This document shows, piece after piece, positions 8,101 through 13,903 of a stretch of DNA of 35,139 nucleotides. Every line of letters begins with the position of its first letter. Position 1 is the stretch's first letter. This DNA comes from a virus: the IMG/VR virus record IMGVR_UViG_3300046007_000143, positions 1 through 35,139 of that record, one strand, 5' to 3'. Position numbers and translations under genes: made by a program. The notes beneath the pieces were generated by a model, which had not been told where the DNA came from, made no database searches, and was given only the letters and a program-made list of their open reading frames with translations.

Positions 8101-8583
8101 GGGTTCGGGGCAAATGCCAGATATATTAATGGAAAACAGGTATGGGCTGGCGGAAGTTTTAATTCTACCAATGCTGAAGGAAGTTCGCAGACGGGGCAAA
8201 TAGTTTTGCGCGGGGCTACAACAACCGCGATTGCGGCGGTTATGTCTTCTGATACTTCAGCAGCTTCTACCATCAACCAAGTTATTCTCCCCAACGACAG
8301 CACCTTTATTTTTAGGGGCCAACTTGTTGCTCGCAATACGGGCAGTGATACAGATAGCATGGTTTGGGAGTTTAAAGGTGGTATTCGTAGAGGAACTTCC
8401 GCTGGCACAACAACTTTAATTGGAACGCCAAGTATCGACCTTATTGCATCTGATGGGTCGGCATGGACGGTTGCACTAACCGCAGACACTACTAACGGCG
8501 GACTGGCAGTTACGGTTACTGGCGAAGCTGCAAAAACCATTCGCTGGGTTGCAACCGTCCGGACAACAGAAGTTACTGGATAA
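5149..8583 (+). CDS. large tail fibre with YadA-head-like repeats
   Basis: This 1,144-residue protein shows fibre architecture. The N-terminal part (about 1-110) has a typical virion-anchor look (MALVVKDRVQETTTVVGTGTM, then FAAGSKNVFCTYPAERSV). Long Gly/Thr/Ser/Asn-rich repeats follow, including GGTGLSSYTIGDLIYA, LTANNVILGNG and several TLTNKT segments. Residues about 825-1015 carry short repeats with S-x-AIG/AIAMG-x-x-A patterns like left-handed beta-roll heads of YadA-type trimeric adhesins. A compact C-terminal beta domain of about 120 residues follows and probably binds the receptor or folds the trimer. AAGGA precedes the ATG. The region from about 7560 is more AT-rich than the N-terminal half, suggesting separate acquisition. 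Confidence 0.85.
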   Translation: MALVVKDRVQETTTVVGTGTMTLDGAVLGFQTFAIIGNSNTTYYAVADAITGDWEVGIGTYTLSGTTLSRTTVLESSNAGALVNFAAGSKNVFCTYPAERSVYLDSAGSYPVQSTFNAITAASIALTTGTITTAPAVSDDIANKFYVDSIAALGIVYHEPVFVESPVAAGNLNATYNQPGGAGDGVGATLTNAGTQVALTIDGVLMTTGKRVLIHNQTSAFQNGVYTVTTVGTVSTNWVLTRATDADTYAVNSPDSLGQGDAFYVQAGDTGASNLYAVNTVGTITFGTTAITFALISAAFPYLAGTGLNLSPATTFNISNVGTAGTYGSSSNVPVFVTNAQGQVTSVTNTGIAITSAAVSGLAASATTDTTNAANITTGTLPAGRIAGTYSNLTGTGALAAGSLATGFTAVSAPLGGTGLSSYTIGDLIYADTSTSFAKLADVAVGNALISGGVGSAPSWGKIGAATHIDGTLPVLNGGTSLTSLTANNVILGNGTGAPLFVSPATSGNVLTANGTTWISAPAGGGGGLTYVYKTANYTAASNEGVLCDTLAGAFTVTLPATPAVGVQVIVADAGGAWGTNNLTVDRNGSLIAGLAENLVCDIASVSVQLVYDGTSWEVYAQIGVNGGTLVTLNDIQTLTNKDLTSATNTFPTSLATLVGAQTLTNKTIAFANNTLTGVQAELVSGSNIKTINGTTLLGAGDLVVASGILTINNKVAAYTVVAGDLGKVINCTSGTFTVSLTAAATLGAGFNVTIWNTSATSTDVITIDAFASETIDGLQAVILRRGEGMEIVSDGSNWQTGNKKVMRAYAENMLSTAFRPTASGNGALAISSGGLTSIASNSGAINIGGGTSSGTNSLGILGSPSGTNSTAIGLNNGSQYAVATGSGAVSLGGSYASGTDTFAAVIGTSSSSYGTSNSLAIAMGYIAKAAYASVAIGARAVASVSNSISICSSYSSFGNVSSGFNSITLGDGNAAAGTSSVAWGFGANARYINGKQVWAGGSFNSTNAEGSSQTGQIVLRGATTTAIAAVMSSDTSAASTINQVILPNDSTFIFRGQLVARNTGSDTDSMVWEFKGGIRRGTSAGTTTLIGTPSIDLIASDGSAWTVALTADTTNGGLAVTVTGEAAKTIRWVATVRTTEVTG

Positions 8584-8597
8584 TTAAAGGAAAAATC

Positions 8598-8897
8598 ATG
8601 GCAATTCAAATCGACCTCCAGCAATCAAACTTTGGCGTCCCATTTGCGGGCGCGTACTTCCGCATTGTCACCGCATCAATTAGCCGCCAACGTCAGGAAA
8701 CCCCCCGCCACAGCGTGATGATTGACATAGTGGGGTATGCCACCCAGCCAACCAACGAGGACACCAAGGACGTAGATTTTCGCCGCTACCACGTTGCCGC
8801 CTCTGAGGTGTACGCGCAAGCAGGTGATAACTTCTTGGCCCAGTGTTACGCATGGGTGATGGCACAGCCTGATATGGCTGGCGCAACAGGAGTGTGA
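8598..8897 (+). CDS. small phage protein between fibre genes
   Basis: This 99-residue protein opens MAIQIDLQQSNFGVPFAGAYF. It has an N-terminal beta pattern with basic residues (SISRQRQETPRHSVMIDIVGYA) and a C-terminal region rich in aromatic and Ala residues (YHVAASEVYAQAGDNFLAQCYAWVM). I have seen this type beside phage fibre genes but know no function. AAAGGA gives a strong ribosome site. It lies between two fibre genes with a one-base gap downstream, so a small fibre-linked structural or assembly role is likely by context. Confidence 0.6.
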   Translation: MAIQIDLQQSNFGVPFAGAYFRIVTASISRQRQETPRHSVMIDIVGYATQPTNEDTKDVDFRRYHVAASEVYAQAGDNFLAQCYAWVMAQPDMAGATGV

Positions 8898-8898
8898 A

Positions 8899-9942
8899 AT
8901 GGCAGTACTTTCAAACATCATCACGCCGTCAAACGTCTTGACGGCTACCAACACCGCTACGCTGACAAACAAGACCATCAGCGGTGCAAGCAATACGCTG
9001 TCCAACATATCTGTAGCCAGTGGCGGCACCGGGGTTGCATCGCTGACAGCTAACAACGTCATCTTGGGCAACGGTACGGCTGCGGTTCAATTCGTGGCCC
9101 CCGGAACAGCGGGCAATGTTTTAACCTCTGACGGCACGACATGGAGCAGTTCTTCCGGCGCTGGAAGCCCGACAGGACAGGCTTTTTATGGTTTTGGTGC
9201 TGGCGCATATTCATGGACGGTCCCTGCGGGTGTAACTAGTGTTTGCGTGGTTTGTATTGGCGCTGGTGGAGGTAGTCAGGGCTCAACATGGTCGAGCGGT
9301 GGCGGTGGAGGCGGTGGACTGGCATACAAAAACAATATCGTAGTTGTTCCCGGACAAGTCTGGACGGTAAACGTCGGACTCGGTGGCGATGTTGGCCGTG
9401 GCATTCAAAACGGTGGAAGCAGTTCTTTTGTAAGCCCCACCTTCGTGCAAGAGTGCGTAGCAAACGGCGGCGGATCCACTAGTGGTGGTAGCGGTGGCAC
9501 TGCCCTTGGCTATGATGGCGGTGGAAACGGTGGAGGCGGAAACGCCAACTATGGCGGCGGCGGAGCAGGCGGCTACTCCGGAAACGGCGGCAGTGGTAAT
9601 GCCTCCGGTTCGGGGGGAGGCGCAGCGGGCGGTATTACTTACAGCTCCACTTACGGATCAGCCGGTGGCGGGGGTGTGGCACCTTTTGGGCAAGGTACTT
9701 CAGGGAGTCTTAACTATGGGGGTGCCGGAGGTTCTGGCGGAGAAACAGCTTCAGCGGGACAAAACCCGTATACCTCCTTTGGTAATGTTACTCGCCCCGG
9801 CGGTCGTTATGGTGGCGGTGGCGGTGGCAGTGGTACTAGCGACCCCGTAGGCCGGGGTACTCACCGAGGCGCTGATGGCTGTGTTCGTATTATTTGGGGC
9901 ACTGGACGGTCCTTCCCCTCAACTGGTACAGGAGATATGTAA
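8899..9942 (+). CDS. glycine-rich tail fibre / adhesin
   Basis: The 347-residue protein starts with a short linker (TNTATLTNKTISGASNTL) and a LTANNVILGNG...GNVLTSDGTTW module shared with the large fibre. From residue about 118 to 336 it is extremely glycine-rich, beginning WTVPAGVTSVCVVCIGAGGG and ending GADGCVRIIWG. Proteins with this frame are annotated as glycine-rich domain fibre proteins. Phage adhesins such as S16 gp38 fold comparable Gly-rich repeats into polyglycine-II helix sandwiches that contact the host receptor. The next gene is a tail-assembly chaperone-like protein, consistent with a fibre tip. AGGAG is the ribosome site. Confidence 0.8.
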   Translation: MAVLSNIITPSNVLTATNTATLTNKTISGASNTLSNISVASGGTGVASLTANNVILGNGTAAVQFVAPGTAGNVLTSDGTTWSSSSGAGSPTGQAFYGFGAGAYSWTVPAGVTSVCVVCIGAGGGSQGSTWSSGGGGGGGLAYKNNIVVVPGQVWTVNVGLGGDVGRGIQNGGSSSFVSPTFVQECVANGGGSTSGGSGGTALGYDGGGNGGGGNANYGGGGAGGYSGNGGSGNASGSGGGAAGGITYSSTYGSAGGGGVAPFGQGTSGSLNYGGAGGSGGETASAGQNPYTSFGNVTRPGGRYGGGGGGSGTSDPVGRGTHRGADGCVRIIWGTGRSFPSTGTGDM

Positions 9943-10308
9943 ATGCACCACGTATTATTCAACTATGTCGTGGACGGGGTAGTGATTGAAGGACCCATAT
10001 CCTATGCAACCGTTTGTGAACGCACGGGGCTAACAGACACGCCGGGCTTTGCAGAGCTTGGTTACCATGAGCACATGCCTGTTCCAGAATTCATACCTCC
10101 TACCAGCGAACAAATAGCTATGGCTGTGCGGAATATTCGCAATCACCTTCTACAACAGTCCGATTGGACACAGTTTGTCGATTCCCCCCTTGCCAGTGAA
10201 GAAAAAGCACTGTGGGCCGCATACCGTCAGCAACTTCGTGATATGCCTGCAACCAGCGCTCAAGTGGCGACTCTTGAAGAGATTACTTGGCCTGTTGCAC
10301 CTGCTTGA
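9943..10308 (+). CDS. phage tail assembly chaperone-like protein
   Basis: The 121-residue protein carries in its second half IRNHLLQQSDWTQFVDSPL followed by EKALWAAYRQQLRDMP and a final ITWP segment. This RN-x-LL-x-x-SDWTQ / WAAYRQxLRD pattern is the signature of the Phage_tail_APC-type and tail fibre assembly proteins that assist fibre folding. The N-terminal half (about 1-60) is a small beta-rich domain. It starts directly after the stop of the glycine-rich fibre, with AGGAG inside the fibre's last codons, so the two are likely co-translated and work together. Confidence 0.75.
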   Translation: MHHVLFNYVVDGVVIEGPISYATVCERTGLTDTPGFAELGYHEHMPVPEFIPPTSEQIAMAVRNIRNHLLQQSDWTQFVDSPLASEEKALWAAYRQQLRDMPATSAQVATLEEITWPVAPA

Positions 10309-10345
10309 GTAAATCTGCCAAAATACCCTGAACTGAAGGACTTAC

Positions 10346-11413
10346 ATGTCAAGCACCTACTCCCCCGATTTACGCATTGAACTCATTGGCCCCGGCGATC
10401 AAGCGGGCACATGGGGAACCACGACCAACACCAACCTCGGCACTCTGATTGAAGATGCTATCGCGGGTTACGCTACGGTGTCGGTTACTTCGGCGGACCA
10501 AGCATTCACTGCACTGGACGGGGCCGCTGACCAAGCACGAAACGCAGTCATCGCCCTGACCACCACTACCACGGCAAACTTTGCCGTGTACACGCCACCC
10601 GCGTCTAAACAGTACATCATCTACAACACCACCGCCTACACGGCCACGATCTACAACTCCACAGTGATTGGCAATACAACGGCTGCGGGCTTGGGAGTTG
10701 CAGTACCGGCGGGGTCAAAGCTGGCAGTGTTCAGTAACGGGACTAATTTCCGTTCTGTCGATGCTCCCGGTTTTGTTGGCGTGCTTCCAGTGGCCAACGG
10801 AGGTACAGGACTTAGCACCACTCCGAGCAACGGTACGTTGCTAATTGGCAACGGGTCAGGCTTCTCCGCCGCTACCCTGACGGCAGGGGCCAACGTGACA
10901 ATTACCAATGGCGCTGGTTCTATTACCATTGCGACCACTTCCGCCAGCGCTCCCATTCCTTCGGGCACGGTGATGTTGTTTGTCCAGTCTTCGGCTCCTA
11001 CGGGGTGGACTAAAAGTGTTTCCCACGACAACAAAGCCCTGCGGGTGGTGAACGGCAGTGTCTCTTCCGGGGGCTCGGTTTCGTTTTCAACGGCTTTTTC
11101 AAACCAGTCGGTTAGCGGCTCTGTTGGCTCAACAACACTCAGTACTTCGCAGATGCCATTCCACAACCACAGTGCAAGTGTCAGTGATCCTAGTCACGTA
11201 CATCAAAACGGGTTTGATGCGTTTGGAGTAAATGGGTATGCGGGGGCATTTGGCGGAAACGGCATAATTACTAATACCGCAGCCGCTGTTACAGGTATTT
11301 CTGTAACCGTTGGTTACGAAGGCAGCAGCGGCTCGCACAACCACTCGTTTTCTGGAACCTCAATTAACTTGGCGGTGCAGTATGTTGACGTGATTATCGC
11401 TACGGCTAACTAA
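10346..11413 (+). CDS. tail fibre with collar-like C-terminal domain
   Basis: This 355-residue fibre opens with a common podophage fibre start (STYSPDLRIELIGPGDQAGTW, about 3-23). It has a beta-rich shaft and a VLPVANGGTGLSTTPSNGTL linker at about 145-165. From about 203 a tail-collar-like domain begins (IPSGTVMLFVQSSAPTGWT) with a C-terminal His cluster: HNH near 272-274, HVH near 284-286 and HNH near 333-335. Paired HxH motifs bind iron in T4 gp12 and lambda-type fibre tips, so a metal-stabilised trimer tip is likely. AAGGA is the ribosome site. This is a third, distinct fibre tip in the cluster. Confidence 0.8.
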   Translation: MSSTYSPDLRIELIGPGDQAGTWGTTTNTNLGTLIEDAIAGYATVSVTSADQAFTALDGAADQARNAVIALTTTTTANFAVYTPPASKQYIIYNTTAYTATIYNSTVIGNTTAAGLGVAVPAGSKLAVFSNGTNFRSVDAPGFVGVLPVANGGTGLSTTPSNGTLLIGNGSGFSAATLTAGANVTITNGAGSITIATTSASAPIPSGTVMLFVQSSAPTGWTKSVSHDNKALRVVNGSVSSGGSVSFSTAFSNQSVSGSVGSTTLSTSQMPFHNHSASVSDPSHVHQNGFDAFGVNGYAGAFGGNGIITNTAAAVTGISVTVGYEGSSGSHNHSFSGTSINLAVQYVDVIIATAN

Positions 11414-11424
11414 AAGGATCGAAT

Positions 11425-11679
11425 ATGCGTGTAACTATTATTTACCCAGACCGGGCCGTCACCAAAGACGGGCTGACATACAGTAATTTAGCCTTTACGC
11501 TTCCCAACAACATCCACGCCGTGCAGTGGTTTGAAACGGAAGGCGAAGTGGAAATCTGCGATGCGCAAGGCCGGATGGTGGAAAACAAAACGATAACAGA
11601 CATAAGCCCGTTTCAATCAGCGCTCGATGCTTGGCAGCTTCGTCACGATACCCCCGCTCCTGCGCCCACACCCGTATGA
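11425..11679 (+). CDS. small hypothetical phage protein after fibre
   Basis: This 84-residue protein has strands MRVTIIYPDRAVTKDGLTY and NNIHAVQWFETEGEVEICD and a Pro/Ala-rich end (PAPAPTPV). I recognise the type from phage fibre/lysis junctions but not a function. AAGG precedes the ATG, and the TGA overlaps the next start in ATGA. It may be a small fibre-associated or assembly protein. Confidence 0.6.
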   Translation: MRVTIIYPDRAVTKDGLTYSNLAFTLPNNIHAVQWFETEGEVEICDAQGRMVENKTITDISPFQSALDAWQLRHDTPAPAPTPV

Positions 11680-11987
11680 AACTAGAAAAGGGCAATTTTT
11701 GTCCCCTCATTAAAAAAGACTGCGTAGGACTTCAGTGCGCTTGGTTTGTTCAGGTCCGTGGGCACAATCCTAATACGGGGCAAGAAGTTGACGAATGGGC
11801 CTGCTCGATTGCGTGGATGCCCATCTTGATGATCGAGAACAGCCAGCAACAACGCCAAACCGGGGCTGCGGTTGAAACTTTCAGGAACGAGATGGTCAAA
11901 GCCAACGACACCAATCTGCGTGTGTTAGCCCATACTGCAAACATGATTACGTCGAACGCGCCGCCACCTACCAAGGCGCTTGAGTAG
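11676..11987 (+). CDS. small Cys-containing phage protein
   Basis: Reading starts at ATG 11676, overlapping the previous TGA (ATGA). The frame is open upstream to 11631, but that extension would lie inside the preceding gene. The 103-residue protein has four cysteines (C9, C15, C21, C43) in its first half (FCPLIKKDCVGLQCAWF, EWACSIAWMPILMI), then a polar helical second half. A zinc- or disulfide-stabilised fold is possible. I recognise similar proteins near phage lysis genes but know no function. Confidence 0.6.
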   Translation: MKLEKGNFCPLIKKDCVGLQCAWFVQVRGHNPNTGQEVDEWACSIAWMPILMIENSQQQRQTGAAVETFRNEMVKANDTNLRVLAHTANMITSNAPPPTKALE

Positions 11988-11998
11988 AACCCAGCTTT

Positions 11999-12487
11999 AT
12001 GATCGACCCCTTCACAGCCCTAGCGGCAATACAAACGGCTGTGAAGCTGGTGAAGACGGCTGCCCAAACCGTCAAAGATGTGGAGTCGCTCGGCCCTGTA
12101 CTGGGTAAGTTTTTCAGCGCCAAATCAGACGCCATCAAGGTTGTCCAGCAGTCCAAGACCAGTGGATTCAAGGGCTCTGCGATGGGTAAAGCCATCGAGC
12201 TTGAGCTTGCCATCGAGTCAGCCAGAGCGTTTGAGGAAGAGATCAAGATGCTCTTCTTCCAGAGCAACAAGATGGACGTGTGGGCCAAGATTCTGGCCCG
12301 CGCTGCAAGTATCGACAAAGAAGCAGCACATGAGGCCAGACGCCAGCGCGAGGCGGCTGCAAGGCACAAGAAAGAGATGGATGAGGTTATCACCCTTGTC
12401 CTGATGTTTGTGGTTCTGGCGCTGGTCTGCGGCGGTGTCGGCTGGATCATCTACAAAGCTGTGCAAGAGTGCGGCGGTCGGTGCTGA
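11999..12487 (+). CDS. single-span membrane protein of the lysis region
   Basis: The 162-residue protein has an amphipathic, helical, charged region (about 1-128, including AHEARRQREAAARHKKEMDEV) followed by one strong membrane segment at about 130-152 (ITLVLMFVVLALVCGG). It ends in a short Cys-containing tail (QECGGRC). It lies three genes upstream of the endolysin, so a role as an auxiliary holin, antiholin or membrane anchor is possible but unproven. No strong ribosome site precedes the ATG. The TGA at 12485-12487 lies just before the next gene's start. Confidence 0.65.
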   Translation: MIDPFTALAAIQTAVKLVKTAAQTVKDVESLGPVLGKFFSAKSDAIKVVQQSKTSGFKGSAMGKAIELELAIESARAFEEEIKMLFFQSNKMDVWAKILARAASIDKEAAHEARRQREAAARHKKEMDEVITLVLMFVVLALVCGGVGWIIYKAVQECGGRC

Positions 12488-12489
12488 TT

Positions 12490-12969
12490 GTGAGTAATGA
12501 AAATATGTTTTCTAACTTTGACCTGACTAAAGCCATTGGCGCAGTTGCTGCCAGTATTGCCGCGCTTGGCGGCGGTTACACCTTGGCCGACAAAATTGGG
12601 TGGTTTGACAGGGCCATTATTGAGTGGACACCAGAGCATTTCAAGATTGTTGCAGAGGCTGGACAGCCCATCAACGTAACGGTTGCCCGTATTAAAAAGC
12701 GTGATGACTGCTCAGTGGAGGGCTTTACCCCAAGCATCAGAGACGCAGCAGGTATGCTGCATGAAGCAACAACCACGGCGAGCAAGTTCAGCGGCCCAGC
12801 CGGGCCAGAGATTGACACGTTCACCTACCAGTTGACGATGGTGCGAAAAGAAAAGATTGCACCCGGTAAAGCCACCTTGCTGGCGACCATCAAATACAAA
12901 TGTCCAGAGGGCGAGCGTATCGTTCAGTACCCTCGCCATGCAAATCTAAGTTTTGACTTGAAAGGCTAA
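12490..12969 (+). CDS. membrane-anchored protein, lysis region
   Basis: Starting at GTG 12490 gives 159 residues; ATG at 12505 (MFSNFDLTKAIGAVAAS) is an equally possible start, and in-frame GTGs exist at 12469 and 12481. A hydrophobic segment at about 15-33 (AIGAVAASIAALGGGYTLA) is followed by a beta-rich domain with only two cysteines (C74 and C138), which could pair if the domain is periplasmic. It lies between a membrane protein and the holin. A role in host-envelope disruption is inferred. No spanin-like lipobox or proline-rich segment is visible, so spanin identity is not supported. Confidence 0.6.
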   Translation: MSNENMFSNFDLTKAIGAVAASIAALGGGYTLADKIGWFDRAIIEWTPEHFKIVAEAGQPINVTVARIKKRDDCSVEGFTPSIRDAAGMLHEATTTASKFSGPAGPEIDTFTYQLTMVRKEKIAPGKATLLATIKYKCPEGERIVQYPRHANLSFDLKG

Positions 12970-12971
12970 AT

Positions 12972-13385
12972 ATGTTCCCCCTTACAGCACTATTTGAAAT
13001 CGGCGGCAAGCTCATTGACAAGCTCATCCCAGACCCTGAAGCCAAGGCCAAGGCCCAGATGGAATTGGGGAAGATGGTTCAAGACGGTGAACTTGCCAAG
13101 ATGGCGAACGACACCAAGCTCTACGAAGTCGAGCAGGAGAACATCACAGACCGCTGGCGCTCAGACATGGGCAGTGACTCTTGGATGTCTAAAAACATCC
13201 GCCCAATGGCTTTGATTGCTATCTTTGTGGCCTTCTTCCTGTTCACCATGATGTCTGCGTTTGGCTACAACGCGCAGGAGTCTTACGTCCAACTGCTGGG
13301 CCAGTGGGGGCAGATCATCTTCCTTGCCTACTTTGGCGGACGCACAGTTGAGAAGTTGGCTGACATGAAAATGGGTAAAAAATGA
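12972..13385 (+). CDS. holin, GTA/3TM-holin-like
   Basis: The 137-residue protein has a charged N-terminal helix (KLIDKLIPDPEAKAKAQMEL at about 13-32), then DRWRSDMGSDSWMSKNIRP (about 60-78), then membrane segments at about 78-97 (MALIAIFVAFFLFTMMSAFG) and 107-124. This IPDPEAKA / DRWRSDM-SDSWxSKNIRP pattern matches the holin family first described in gene-transfer agents. It probably permeabilises the inner membrane so the endolysin, whose ORF has no signal peptide, reaches peptidoglycan. Its stop overlaps the endolysin start (ATGA). AAAGG is the ribosome site. Confidence 0.85.
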   Translation: MFPLTALFEIGGKLIDKLIPDPEAKAKAQMELGKMVQDGELAKMANDTKLYEVEQENITDRWRSDMGSDSWMSKNIRPMALIAIFVAFFLFTMMSAFGYNAQESYVQLLGQWGQIIFLAYFGGRTVEKLADMKMGKK

Positions 13386-13894
13386 AAGAGAACTTTCCCG
13401 CAGCTTTAAACGCCCTGTTGAAACACGAGGGCGGCTACGTAAACCATCCGTCTGATCCGGGCGGCATGACCAACCTTGGCGTTACTAAGCGCGTCTGGGA
13501 GGAGTGGGTCGGCCACAAGGTGGACGAGAAGCAGATGCGTGCGCTGACCCCTGAGCTTGTGGCCCCCTTGTACAAGAAGAAGTACTGGGATAAGGTCTGC
13601 GGTGACGAGTTGCCGACTGGTTTGGACTTGGCTGTGTTTGATCTGGCCGTTAACTCAGGTCCGGGCCGCGCTGCCAAGATGCTGCAAAAGGTGCTGGGCG
13701 TACCCCAAGATGGTGCTATCGGCCCGCAGACGCTGGCAAAAGCGGTAAATGTTGATAGCAGTAAACTCATAGCCGATTACAATGCTGAAAGGCTGGCGTT
13801 CTTGCAAGCCTTGCCTACATGGGGCACCTTCGGCAAAGGTTGGGGTCGCCGCGTTGCTGAAGTCACTGAGCAAGCTACCCACATGACTGCGTAA
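13382..13894 (+). CDS. endolysin, glycoside hydrolase family 108
   Basis: This 170-residue protein opens with ALLKHEGGYVNHPSDPGGMT, the GH108 signature, with E16 in HEGGY as the expected catalytic acid. It continues NLGVTKRVWEEW and, at about 100-130, a C-terminal peptidoglycan-binding-type part (LQKVLGVPQDGAIGPQTL). Members hydrolyse the glycan strand of peptidoglycan (N-acetylmuramidase activity). No signal peptide is visible, so export depends on the holin encoded just upstream. The length is normal for single-catalytic-domain phage members. Confidence 0.92.
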   Translation: MKENFPAALNALLKHEGGYVNHPSDPGGMTNLGVTKRVWEEWVGHKVDEKQMRALTPELVAPLYKKKYWDKVCGDELPTGLDLAVFDLAVNSGPGRAAKMLQKVLGVPQDGAIGPQTLAKAVNVDSSKLIADYNAERLAFLQALPTWGTFGKGWGRRVAEVTEQATHMTA

Positions 13895-13903
13895 GGAGTC
13901 CCC

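Noticed and set aside
9250-9910. Glycine-rich DNA as a possible CRISPR array or minisatellite
   Set aside because: The GGTGGCGG-type repeats are irregular, in frame and code for a glycine-rich adhesin; no constant repeat/spacer pattern exists.
5149-11413. Possible diversity-generating retroelement acting on the fibre genes
   Set aside because: No reverse transcriptase and no template/variable repeat pair with adenine-specific differences was seen in the window.
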